Positions 37,561 through 48,935 of a stretch of DNA of 64,000 bases are shown one piece after another (within the stretch, counting starts at the first letter, position 1; every line of letters starts with the position of its first letter). Source of the stretch: Stenopsyche tienmushanensis (Eukaryota > Arthropoda > Insecta > Trichoptera > Stenopsychidae). The stretch is taken from positions 1,860,001 to 1,924,000 of the forward strand of contig WACJ01000402.1 in NCBI GenBank assembly GCA_008973525.1, in the 5' to 3' direction. The notes under the pieces were generated by a model, which was not told the DNA's origin, made no database searches, and was given only the letters and a program-made list of their open reading frames with translations. The translations under genes and the position numbers were made by a program.

Positions 37561-38414
37561 CGAGCGTTACGTATGTTTGCTCTCATTCTTTATATCTACC
37601 CAAACTCATATTGATTTTATTTCAAATTGTATTATTTTTGAGCTTGTAATAGTAATAAGACATAGCATGGATCTATAAATATTGAACACTGTGAAACTTT
37701 TTTATTATTATGATAATCATGATGGCTTATCCGTCTCATTATCAAAGCATCCAAAAGCACTCAGTTTTGTTTTTGGAAAATAATAGGGAATATTCTTATA
37801 TGTAGTAGAAACGAAATATGGTCAAACGAAACATAATATATGAAATGCTATGACATCAGATCATACATCAATGGACTAACATCAATTATTAATCACTCAG
37901 TCACTGTTATGACGACACGGTATGTCACAATTAGGGAATCCAATCCCGGGATCCCGGACAATTTTAGGTACTTAAGAATCCCGGGATTAGAAAAGGTAAT
38001 CCCGAAAACATCGGGATTGAAATTTTTATCTAACAGAAATCGTACACTTCACCGACCCGTTAAAGGCTACTAAATCGAGGCATTCTCGTCGAAATCTGAA
38101 CGCTTGGAAACAGTGGCGTAACTACTAATTGGCGAGCTTAGGCGACGCCTAGGGGCATTATACAGTATACTGTACATATATGTTTTTTAAATTGTTATAT
38201 TAACCTTTCCCTACCGGTGATGTATTTACTACACCTCGACGAATAATGGGAATATCGATATGAAATATAATAGACGGGGTTCAGAATTTTTGTATTCCTC
38301 CGTAATATAATCACGAATCACATCAAAGTATTATAGTATATAAGTATTCATCTGCAGCGGTGGAAATAAATTATTTATCGAGAAATAGGGAATTTTGCGA
38401 GTTTTAGTCTGTAT

Positions 38415-38525
38415 CATCAACTCGAACTAGCATTTAAATATCTGATGACAATACCTACAACGAATGTGAAGGCTGAGCGTACATTTTTAGCAGCAAGTTG
38501 GATTCCAAAATCAGATCCAGAGTAA
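38415..38525 (+). pseudogene. hAT transposase C-terminal dimerisation piece
   Basis: The frame reads HQLELAFKYLMTIPTTNVKA, continues ERTFLAASW and stops at 38523-38525. This fits the hAT family C-terminal dimerisation signature (L.IP.TS..SER.FS.AG), by which transposase monomers assemble. Only about 36 codons remain; the catalytic core and zinc-finger parts are deleted. The piece lies just inside the right end, where the transposase C-terminus is expected, which supports the orientation of the element. Confidence 0.85.
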
Positions 38526-38577
38526 ATCACGGGATCTGGTCTAGTGCAATCCCGAAATCCCGGAAATTTTGGCTCGG

Positions 38578-38616
38578 GATTGGATTCCCTAGTCATGGTG
38601 ACTAGGGAATCCAATC
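38578..38616. repeat. Perfect 18-bp hairpin at hAT terminus
   Basis: GATTGGATTCCCTAGTCA (38578-38595), a 3-nt loop TGG, then the exact inverse TGACTAGGGAATCCAATC (38599-38616). It consists of two hAT ends head to head with GTCATGGTGAC between them. Confidence 0.9.
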
Positions 38617-38735
38617 CCTAGTCACCATGTCCATCTAAACTAATTTTTAGAAAAATAACATATTTATTAAAAACGTATCTAGTATATGGCTTTTAAATTA
38701 TACTAAAATGTAAATGCTCATTTTTAAATTATTAA

Positions 38736-39070
38736 CTCATTCCGATCCGCTCACTTGAAAACGCGTATTTCGCGCGATGCGTTTATAAATCCATTCACGC
38801 TAATACGCGTTTTTTGTATATGCATATGTTTTTCCTAGTTTCGTTAATAGTTGGTGTTTTAAAGAATCAAACTTTTTGCTAAATGACTTTTAAAAAAAAT
38901 TCGCTCCAGATTTCATTCAATATGAAATTTAGGAGTGTCAAATTCTTGCTATACTTATTTTTGGCTTTAATTTTTTCCGACTGACTGATGAGCGATTTAA
39001 GAATTATACCGATTTTTACAAAGGAACCGATAAGGTTCATCGTGCTCCATGTTGTTTTTATTACTTTTTA
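38736..39070. repeat. Possible TTAA-element relic
   Basis: TTAACTCATTCCGATCCGCT begins near 38736 and resembles the element ends elsewhere. AAAACGCGTATT (38758-38769) and AATACGCGTTTT (38802-38813) form a perfect 12-bp inverted repeat. No matching right end found. Confidence 0.4.
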
Positions 39071-39744
39071 TTAACCCTTAGAGTGCTAAAATACGATATA
39101 TCGTCGATTGTGAAACTTGAGGACTACGATCACTATTAGCTCATTGATGATTCCAAAATGCTCGAATACAAGTAACTTCTGTGCGTCAGGGTATCAGTGT
39201 TTAAGCTTGTAGTGCAGAGGAGTCAAACTCAAAAGCTAGCATGGGCCAAAATTAGTTTGAGTGAGCCATTAAAAAAATGCAAATTTTCATGGAAACGTAG
39301 GTTTATTTATATTTATATATATATATAATTGAGGACCCATTTGACCCTCAATAATCGCGATTTCTATTTGCCGCATAAAAATGATATCGTGTATTTCAAA
39401 GGATGAACATATTCTTTGAGCACGTTCTTAAATTCCATACGCAGAAATCAAAACACTAAGTAATAAAATAAAAGGTTTTTCTTGAACATTAATTTACCAG
39501 ACACATAATAACTATACAAATGTACTGCTCTTTGATGGGACAGTTTATTTAAATTGATCATAAAATATACAAAAACTGACTCTCAAATGACTCGGTGAAT
39601 CTCCAACTCAAGACAAACTTTAAACTGACTTTCCACAGGCTTATTGACTTCTTGCTTATATGTTAGCGTGATCAAATTAGAGCGAGAAAAATTACAAACA
39701 AACTTTCGTTACATCAAAATACACTGTAGTACTCAAAAGGTTAA
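39071..39744. mobile_element. TTAA-flanked miniature element
   Basis: Left end TTAACCCTTAGAGTGCTAAA; right end read inward TTAACCTTTTGAGTACTACA, 15 of 20 identical, with TTAA at 39071-39074 and 39741-39744. No transposase. Inside, CAGAGGAGTCAAACTCAAAA (about 39215) with GGGCCAAAAT resembles the left end of a hAT-type miniature element of the CAGGGGTGTCAAACTC kind, again without a visible partner. Confidence 0.65.
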
Positions 39745-40190
39745 TAACATCTTCAACTAATTGTTCAATACGATTGAATATTTTTCGAAATTATTTGATA
39801 TATTTTATCTTGATGATTAAATGCTTTATCTTAAAATGCTTAACAATTAAACATAATTTATTAATAAGCGGAATGATTTTACATAGGATTTTATAAGACT
39901 TTGTCGACTACGACATATAAACTTTTTTTAGAGGATGTCTCAAAGAATTACGTATGAAAATCGTTTTTAATCTGTTTGCTTTGTTACACAATTTCGTATT
40001 GGAAATTTGTAACGCTGGTCCGTAGTAAAGTGATCAATTTTATATAATCGGAAGTTGGTCTCAGACCTTCCGTCCACGATCGCGCTCATAAGACCAAGTT
40101 GGATGTGGATGCAATATTCGCGTCTCGTCTGGTGTTCTAACATGAATGACCTATAAACTAAATTCTAAGTCTAAACCCAAGGTACGAGGT
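39745..40190. other. AT-rich spacer
   Basis: Nothing recognised. Confidence 0.5.
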
Positions 40191-40640
40191 CTTAGACATA
40201 TAATACAGTGTCTGGCGGAAGTGCACTCTGCAAGTTCATATATATGTTCGAAGTAAAGAAGCTTTGCGGTTCTACTGCATTTAAGACCCAAGTTTCAATT
40301 GAATCCAACACCGCCGACATCCGTGCATTCTCCGTAATAAATCACACATTTAATGGGCTATTTTGCATTATTAATCGGAAGAAGTCGCAGTTTACCGCCG
40401 ATCAGACGGCTTGCAGTAAAAATTTATTTACGCCGATGGGGAGGGTTTTATTGGGCGATCACGTTCCATTGCGACTGAGACGAAATTCGGGGGGTCATAA
40501 ATTTTGACTCGTTTGTATGTGAACATTTTAACCTTGATCCCTTATCGACCTGGTACTTTGACAAAGATTAATGCGACTTAACGCACAGGTCTCAAAATTA
40601 ATACGGTGCGATTGGCAGCTGCGACTGAGGCTTTGGCCCG
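40191..40640. other. Unique GC-balanced block
   Basis: Unique, CpG-containing. The 99-codon open frame at 40208-40507 has no domain. Confidence 0.3.
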
Positions 40641-41179
40641 TGCGGTCGTATTGATGGTGACATTCTCCAACAGTAATATTTCTGGAAGGAGAACGATATT
40701 GATTTATTTTTTATTGAAACTTTCCAATTTTTAGTTTCAAAGTCGTCATGTTTTTTTTTCTTGGAATATATCCATTGTTAAAATGGAAAATCAAGTTTTC
40801 AGATTAATCATTTCGTCAACGGAAAACAATTTCGCTTTACCGATTTGACATTTTGGCTATTGATATTTTAATAATATTTGCCATACATATTAGATCAGCA
40901 CAAAGCAGCGTTTCTTTGAACGCATGAAGCTCTTCAAATATCAGTCCATAATTTTTTACATTTTTTTATGTTGATATTCAATATATTGACTAGGCGATTT
41001 TTATTGAACATAAAAATATTTTTGAAAGTTTGACAAAATATGATAGTGGGAGTGAAGGGAGACACGTATATCGATGCGCGAGCCATGACATTCTTCACCA
41101 TGGAAGTCTTAAATATCGAACAAGTGATATGCAGCAAAAAAATTAAACATATTTTTACTTTGTATAATATCGTGTATAG

Positions 41180-41324
41180 TATAGACTATAATTAGGATAA
41201 AATATTAAAAAATTAAAAAACAGTGAGCGATTGTAGAAAAATGTGTGTTTTTACCAACATTTTTTGTAGTTTTTTATTCATCAAATAGACATTTTTGAAT
41301 ATTTTTAGATAATTATAGTCTATA
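41180..41324. mobile_element. Short inverted-repeat miniature element
   Basis: TATAGACTATAATTA at the left is mirrored by TAATTATAGTCTATA at the right (ending 41324), and the pairing continues imperfectly to about 27 bp per arm. About 145 bp long, AT-rich and non-coding. The flanks are compatible with a TA target, but not decisively. Confidence 0.7.
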
Positions 41325-41612
41325 CGATGAAGACGTTTATTATACATGTGTCTGCCAAATTTTATAAAGAATGCTTTACTAAGGCGTGTGGGAGCACTTC
41401 CATGAGCTTGGAAAAAGTAGTTTCGAGAAAAACGCGTTTAAAGTTTTTCTCCTCAGCTTTGTGAAACACAGCTTCCCCTCGTCGGCCTATAACTATGCGA
41501 AATTCATATATATCGACTTGAAATTTGCTGAACATATTCTTAAACATTAGTTCTTTACGATACTTGTAGAAAAACAAGGGGTTTTTTTGAAACAACAAGA
41601 TAGAAACGTACC

Positions 41613-42531
41613 TTAAGGCGTCTTCTCACTCTAGGCGCCTCAAAAATAGGCTATTTTCACGATTTTTTTTCGAGGATTTTCGCTAAAAATTATGAGATAA
41701 AATGGATCTTATGTAATAAATACATCTTTCAAGTAAATGAAAAAAAAATTTTTTTATTTTTTTGAATAATTATTATAATAAAACAGTAGCATCGAAAAAC
41801 CCGTGTAGAAATGTTATGTTCGTGGCTTGTTGATGGTATCTCCGAGATGGGTAATTTGAAACAAAAAAAATAAAACAGTTTTAGATTCAGTGTATCAGTG
41901 GCTATAGCGCATATCATCGGATTTTTGATATTTGCGAAAATAACAAAATGGCGCACGTTTAACAAAAAAGTTAAAAAAACCGCGTTTTTTTTGCAGTATT
42001 TTGTAAAAAAAAATTACTTAAAATCAAAATTTCAAAAATATGATGATATGCGCTATAGCCATAACTATGAAGAATATGTCATTCAAATTTCATGACAATC
42101 GGCCGGATAGTTTCCGAAATGTCATCAACAAGCCACCGAAAAACCTTATTTTGAGATAAACGCGTTTAAAGTTTTGGTTGCAGAAAAATTGCCCAGACAC
42201 AGCTGTTGAAACACTCGTTGTTATTTTGGGTATTTCCTCCGAAGATCTTCATAAATCGGTTTCAAAACCTCGTGAACATCCTCAGCTAGAGCAGAAAGAT
42301 ATTTAAAAGTTTCTATCTGATTGTTTTTCACCACTTTCTTGTACTTGCACTATGAGTGAACAATACGTATGCAGCCGGGTGCTCTCAGGTAGTCACCCAA
42401 CAAAAATATAGTTAGACTCGTCCGATCTTTATGAAATTTCGATATAACATTTTTGAAGATATGTACTTTCAAAATTTAAAATAAAATAAAAATCGATTTT
42501 TTTAAATTTGTAAAGTGAGAAGACGCCTTAA
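41613..42531. mobile_element. TTAA-flanked element with GGCGTCTTCTCACT ends
   Basis: TTAAGGCGTCTTCTCACT at the left and its exact inverse AGTGAGAAGACGCCTTAA at the right: an 18-bp perfect match including TTAA on both sides. The interior contains AAACGCGTTTAAAGTTTT, similar to a stretch at about 41428 outside the element. No domain in the interior frames. Confidence 0.85.
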
Positions 42532-42666
42532 GTCAGCGGATGACGAAATATCATAAAGGCTTTAATTATTTGGTTCAATTCAAATCGATACGCCATAATA
42601 TTTCGTGTATTTATACAATATTTTGAAGCTATTGATTTAATAGTCTTAACCTAATTTAACCCCTGC

Positions 42667-43009
42667 TTAACACATTAAATACGGGGGCACTTCGTGTGCG
42701 TGCGTAATATATTTAAGTATTTTTGTCAAGTAATTTCTTAAGATTTTTATTTCATTTATGGCCATTTTTATATTGGGTATGTTTCCAATTTTGAAAAAAA
42801 AAATCAATCAAGTTAGTTCTTCTCAAAGCAATTGTGAAAAAAACATCGTAATATATAAAAGTATTGGTAGTTAGGATCTATTTTCATGATTCTAGATCTC
42901 TACATAATCGGTCTATAATTTTTTGATTTGCAGCAATTATAAATTATATCCAATAAAACATAGCTTATAACTATAAATAATGTATCAGATTTAAAACGCT
43001 AACAGCCTT
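42667..43009. repeat. Orphan TTAA-element left end and AT-rich spacer
   Basis: TTAACACATTAAATACGGGG at 42667-42686 fits the left-end family TTAACACATT. No matching right end found. The remainder is AT-rich. Confidence 0.4.
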
Positions 43010-43990
43010 CATTGACATGGCATTTATTGTGCCATCTTATACATTTTATGGCCAATCCAATATATACGCAATGATATATTTTATTCCAAATAAATGCGCC
43101 CCGTTTATGATTCTATTATCATCCGCGGACCATTTTAATGCTAGCAAACTTGTCCATATTTCTTTTTTATTCCATCAGATACGCCTGGGCTGGTGTCCCT
43201 TTTTGTTTACCACGTGTCCGGTGTTTGTCGTTTGTAACTTTGTATTTATTGTCTGATGTGAAATATTGTATCGCTGTGTGTTTTCCGAGTGTATTAACCC
43301 GTCTTCCGCGCAAATACCACTCGGGAATTGACAAGTTGAAATTGTCGGTCTATAAGCACTGGATGTATGATACATTCTGCGATTAGCGTCGTGCCAATTG
43401 AGGCGTCGCTTTCGTGCCCCCTTTCCTGCCCTAATACTCGATTGGCACTATCAAAACTTAATTATTTTCATTTACACGTTAAACCGATACTGTTTATTGG
43501 GTTGTTTTTTGCTCGTGCGGTCGAATTAATCTCCAAAGTGATTAACGTTGTCCGTAACAGCAGGCTTTATTCAAACTTGTATGAGCAAACAAGCCGACGG
43601 AGACGAAGAGTCCGGGGTGGGCGGCCGCCCGACAGGGACGCTAGATGGACCGTGAGGATTCGACTCGTTTGGGGCGAGCTGAGCCGTGATGGGGTCGGGG
43701 GTGGCGCGAGTGTAAGGAGGGTTAATCTAATCTTGGCTTTCGGTGAATAATTCATTGGATTTTGAGCATTTGCTCCGACTGTGAAGTTACCATCAGCAGT
43801 GGCGCACCGAGCTGCAGTATCAATTTGCCAGCAGTAGCGAGAACCACCCCATATCACCCGATAGGAGCCTTTCGCTCGACTATCTTGTAAATTTGTCCAA
43901 CCGCAAGAACTCCAATTTGAAAACGGCCCTACACCGGGTTATTATGAGCATTATTATCACTTCATATCCGGTATAATGAAATCGACGAGG
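43010..43990. other. Unique CpG-rich block, possible coding trace on the minus strand
   Basis: Includes the most GC-rich unique stretch (43580-43740). On the minus strand the frame through 43930-43745 reads GPFSNWSSCGWTNLQDSRAK, then VIWGGSRYCWQIDT and ADGNFTVGANAQNP, a Trp/Cys-rich composition that looks protein-like. I see no good splice donor and recognise no family, so it is not called as an exon. Confidence 0.3.
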
Positions 43991-44179
43991 TTAATTATAT
44001 CAGTAGGCAAATTCGTTTAGCGATACATCGGATGTGCCGTATTTATTAGATAAGCTCTCTGTAAAGCGAAATATGCAATCAAAATTTATTCATAGTAAAC
44101 AAACGTTTCCATTAAACTATAACTAATCCATCTTAATGCAGTACAACCACAAACAATATTCCATTAAAACTACACAACC

Positions 44180-45397
44180 TTAACGCACAAATATTCTAAG
44201 TTTGATTTGGCTCACTATGCTATGAACACGGGAGTATATTATCCCTCACACTTTTAAAAACTCAGTTAAAGTCGCATACACTCAAACCTTTTTTTTGTGC
44301 GATTTCGAAGTTATGCGGTTTTTTTAAAGCAAGTTTTTCTTTTTATTTCATTAAGAGTACGTATCGAGATATTTTCGATAAGATATAAATCATCAACACT
44401 AATTGAAATTCGAAAAAAAAAATAATTTAGGACTGTGTAAATCATATTGCATCTGTTATCGCTGAAACGACCACTCCCTTTATTTTAGTATAGAATTTGG
44501 AAAAAATTAATTAGGTTTTTTTTGCATTTTTCCAATATTTCGACTTTTAAGAATAAATTCTCCAAAGGAATATCCAAAATTTCAATTACTTACGGAGTTA
44601 TAGCTATTTTAGTGATGCAACTTGGCCGATCCTACCATAATGAAATCTTTTAACGCGTTTTTCTCGAGACTACTTTTTTTTTAACGCGGTTGACATCATA
44701 TCTTAAGTTTTAATTAATTAATTAACTTCAAACTTGGTACGAATCTTTTTTATACAACCCTCTATTATTCCTACCAGATTTATGTCAAAATTTATTTATT
44801 AACTATTTAAAAAAAAAAACTGTGACAAAATAATTTTGAGTCATATCGAAAATCGCAACGAAAATTATCCTTAAACATCCTTAAAATTTTACCAATGATG
44901 CAAGACGTCCTCTAGATGTTATCAAAAATTTTAATTGCCTTATTGTTTTCCGATTTTTTACTAACTTTTTTTATGCGATTTTGGATATATTTTATATAGG
45001 TGTTTCAAAGTTATGCGGTTTTAAAAATCCATAGAACGCATCTTCACTTTATTTCAAATCATAGCTTTTTTATGCGATTTCTTTTTGTGCGAATATCCGC
45101 GGAAAAAGACCGCATCAGATGCCTCCATAATCTTAACTTACATTGATAATATTGTAATTATTAAAGCTATGCATAAAAAATATCAAGCAAATTTGTGTTT
45201 CTTGTATTGAAAAATACTTAGATATAAATGTATGGAGAGCATATTTAAACTGTAAAAATTGGTATTCCAATTAATAGACGTATTTTTTGTCTTCTGCTTT
45301 TAACGTGTAGCATTTACGAAGAAGAGATTATCTTCTCCCGCAGTCAGTGAGTGCCATTGAATTATTTTAATTCCCGCTCTCGCAAACAATGTGTTAA
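44180..45397. mobile_element. TTAA-flanked element with TATGCGGTTTT repeats
   Basis: TTAA at 44180-44183 and 45394-45397. The right end CGCAAACAATGTGTTAA matches the ends at 20935 and 3021, and the left subterminal TTTGGCTCACTAT matches 19269. The outer left end itself is weakly conserved. The interior has direct repeats of GAAGTTATGCGGTTTT / CAAAGTTATGCGGTTTT (about 44310 and 45010) and TTTTTATGCGATTT, a pattern also at 58895-59035. No intact ORF. Confidence 0.55.
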
Positions 45398-45959
45398 AAC
45401 TGTAAATACTGATGCGCTCAATAAACTCGGACAGGACCGCTTATGGGTTACGGAATTCGCAACAATAATTAAAATATACTTCGTTAATCAATCATGGTTT
45501 TTTTCATTTATAAAAAACAATTACATGGTGAAAGCTCTACGTTTGCATCTTTATCTTGGTCCATTTACGAAATTGCATGTTATCTTAGTCGATCCTTAAT
45601 GTCTCCTACATTATGAGTTCTGTCATTTTACAGCTTTGTGTACCATATGGTGATAAATTGACATTTGTGCAACAATTCGTTGCTGGCATATTGCTAAAAC
45701 TAAAGCCGTGATTATCAATAACAGACGCAATATTTCAAACACCAATACAAATTGTATATTAAAAACTAGTTTTATTCATAGTATCGATCGTTTTATAAAA
45801 ATAAGAAATGTTGAGATGAGTTTATACTGCTTAAGTTCATAGAGCCACTTACGCTGAAAGTGTTTTCTGAACTCCATAATGCTTGATGCCTTTTAAAGCT
45901 TTTTCTTAATTCTTTGTCGCTCTCTCTACTCAAAGTTAAACAGTCTTAATAAGCTTCGT
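45398..45959. other. AT-rich spacer
   Basis: No gene recognised. At 45451-45472 a short stretch (GAATTCGCAACAATAATTAA) resembles part of the SINE body but is too short to call. Confidence 0.4.
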
Positions 45960-46990
45960 TTACAGAATTTAAGGATATTTCCACTGCGACACCGCTTCTC
46001 TTGTTACCAAAGACGTCGGAATCCGTTTAATGCCGCTCTATAATATTTCACTATTTATTAACCGAGGATTTTTTCAGCACGCCATAAAATAACAATATGC
46101 GCGTCGGCGAATGCGCTGTTTTCTTTATAAACTTTTAGAGCGACTCGTTTTTGAAAGAAACCCCGTAAAAGCTCGGTTAGAGCGCTAAGCCGATCGCGTA
46201 CCCAGTCAAAACCGAGAGCTTTTCCTTGTACAATTCATTTCGCCGATACACTGATAGTGGAACACGTATTGCTAAAATTTCTGCGAGATCTACGTGATGG
46301 CATCCCGTGAATACGAACATTTTATACCATTTGGCTTGAATATTTATCGAAGAATGCTTGGAGCTTTGTGGCTCTTAGATCGGGGCTATTTTTGACCCTC
46401 GATGTACTCGCGCCGTCGATGGATCAATAGCCCGATTGAAATTGTTAGAATTTTTCAATTCTCAAACTTTTCTACCGACATTCATCTCGGATGTAATATT
46501 TTTCGGCTACAAAATTGAGCGAAAATAAAGTATTTCCGGTGAAAAATATTCGGACGTCGAAAATAAAGGAAATCTATTAGTAAATCTGAGGGTCAAATGT
46601 GTTTTTTCCCTTTGCTTTCGCGGTTTGTAATTCCGGATTCCATTCGAACATAAATCTCCTCTTCATCTTTTAACGAAAGGTACCAGTGGGGTAGGAGAAA
46701 AAAGAAAATGTCACTTAGATGATGTAAATGCTTGTCAGATTTTATTGTAGCTTTTATGGCATTGTGTAATTTTTCCTCGGGATTCTTTGGAAATTATGAG
46801 AATTGCGAGGGACGTCGGATTGTTTCATCTCGCCATACGTTCCTTTTATATTCATAAAACTAATCAATTTCAGACACTCGGCCTCAATCTGTCCCGACAT
46901 TTCATTTCCATTTATATAATATAATAATTCTAATTTATATATAAAATTTAATTTCTGCACAAATTTACCCCAATGGCTAAATTTAATATC
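45960..46990. other. Unique GC-balanced block
   Basis: CpG-containing unique sequence without a convincing frame. Candidate conserved non-coding region. Confidence 0.3.
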
Positions 46991-48700
46991 TCAAAGACAA
47001 TAAACACTTTGAAGCGCATCTAGCTATCAATATATATAACGCAAACGTCAGATGAACTACATATAGTACAATGGGCATATCTGAGAGCTAAAGATCCATT
47101 TAAATTCAGATGAAATAAATCATTCTTATTGTCAAATTTGATAATACATTTTAAAGAAGATTATATTGGAAATATTTATGGAATTTTTCTGTATATATTT
47201 TTGTATTAAATCTTTTTATTAATATTGCAACAAACGACATTTTAAAGTCGAACTTCTCTATCTACTTTCAGTACAATAATCCTTCAAAGAAATCGTTCGT
47301 TCTTATTATGCATGCACTTTTAGAACGCGAAATGGACTCCTGAAGCTCGATGTTAAAAATATTTTTGTATTTTAAAATATTTCTTATAAATATCGTACAT
47401 ATTACTTTGCCGAACACAATTTGGAAATAATTCATACTCTAACTGCAAATTCTTATTTTGCTCACGAAAAACATATAAACTTGTGGTTGAAATTAAATTG
47501 ATGAAAAATTAACACTTCAAGCACGTACTCAAGATAGTTAACAATTAGTTGCGGTTCTGCACTGAAATAAAAGTAATTTTATACACAGCAAATCTTATTA
47601 AAAGATAAATTGCAAGCTGTTAGTCGATACATTCGCCATCAGAAAATCATGAATCATCAAATTATCCTTATTTTAATGACGATGATTTTAATCAACTTGC
47701 GAGAGTGTAATTATGCAATTATGAATATATCGTAGTCGTATCCATCATACCCGTTTTGCACTACTTCAATGCTTATCATAAAATCTATAAAATAATATCG
47801 CGCTATAATTGTATTCTGTATGTATTCCCAACATATTGTATCATTAAAGTGGAAAACGTCTGAAAAAGATATTCCGTTTGAATGGACCAGGGATGCTTAA
47901 AAGTGACACTGGTGCTCCGGAAATCTTTAACATCTTATTTTATTGTGACGAAGGTCGTTATTGAGGTGGTGTATTTCGATATTGATACACGGATAGTTGT
48001 AACCATGGTAAAGAGGCGAGGTGGTGCTATCCGTTTCCATCTAAATCCTATAGGATTGTCGCACGCTAACGATCAGACCCGAAGGGACGATGGGATACGA
48101 AAGGGCACAATGGACCACACACACGAGCTAAGATTCCGATTCGGGAGTGTCCTAGATGGGTCAGTTTTGATATCTCATCGATGAGGGTTCCGAACACAAA
48201 TCGGTAACGTAAGATGAACATTTGAATATCGATTGCCCACGGTGAAAAAAGCTTAATGCTGGTCGTAAAGTCAAAGAAAAAAGCTAAAAACATTCCAGAG
48301 GACGTAATTTTTTTCGTACCCACAAAAAACATAAGCCTGAGTCTTATTTTGAATTCATTGCTTAAGATTTTCAGGTCGAATAAATATTATTTTCAACCAT
48401 TATTATATTTAAATATTTCTTTAAAATGACTTTCCAAAACATGACTTTTCGCAGAAGTATAACAGAAAATTGTGTTGAAATAGCGTTCTTGTTTTCTGTA
48501 TTTGAGCGTTCCCATGGAAACATGACAATAAAACAAGTTTTAGAACCTAATATATATATTTAATTACTTTCATTGCAATCTACACTTATTATGATGATAT
48601 TTCAAATTAACGGGTGATACAAAACAACAATGTTTTATTAATATACTTGGACTTACTATTTAAAATTAATTAGTTAATTATTTTTTGCTATATTTAATAT
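46991..48700. other. AT-rich spacer
   Basis: Nothing recognised. A more balanced patch lies at 47880-48200; its frames show no domain. Confidence 0.45.
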
Positions 48701-48714
48701 GATGCAATTAATTC

Positions 48715-48784
48715 AATGTGCATTTTTTTTATTTTTAGGTACGTTCACGTCTCCTGTTATTGACTTAGTAGGGTTTTGGTAAGT
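48715..48784 (+). promoter_or_regulatory. Second candidate ratchet site with 40-nt cryptic exon
   Basis: A T-rich tract ends in TTTATTTTTAG (48728-48738), followed directly by GTACGT (48739-48744). Exactly 40 nt after the acceptor comes TTTTG and then a perfect GTAAGT (48779-48784). The 40 nt matches the one at 7383-7422 at 23 of 40 positions. In the third frame both are open, giving MYTTFFIKIMRF at 7.4 kb and TFTSPVIDLVGF here, with several conservative matches. Either a recursive-splicing point or an alternative micro-exon would explain this. No transcript evidence is available. Confidence 0.5.
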
Positions 48785-48935
48785 CTTGAATGTTCGATAA
48801 GCAGTTCTTATGAAGCAATTAGATTTAATAGTGATGATTGCATATTTGATAGAAAATCACATCGATGAAGGTTGCATAGACATATTGCGTTCGTCTTTAG
48901 TTTTTTGTGATTTTTAAAAACATCTTAAATGGTTA

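Larger units (their letters stand above)
37932..38620 (+). mobile_element. hAT element, internally deleted, with both ends
   Basis: Starts TAGGGAATCCAATCCCGGGA. Inverted copies of the end occur near 38575-38591, and another outward-reading copy TAGGGAATCCAATCCCTA finishes at 38620. The flanking 8-mers GTCACAAT (37924-37931) and GTCACCAT (38621-38628) differ at one position, as expected for the 8-bp target duplication of hAT transposons. It retains only the C-terminal piece of transposase and includes a nested end CAGTGGCGTAACTAC (38111). The right terminus is an unusual perfect hairpin. Confidence 0.82.

Noticed and set aside
31310..38620. Two direct copies about 6.6 kb apart read as LTRs of a retrotransposon
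   Set aside because: The copies begin with a hAT inverted repeat, not TG...CA. One is truncated and the other has its own inverted right end. There is no gag-pol between them.
45451..45472. Fourth SINE fragment
   Set aside because: Only about 20 bp of similarity, not separable from chance in AT-rich sequence.
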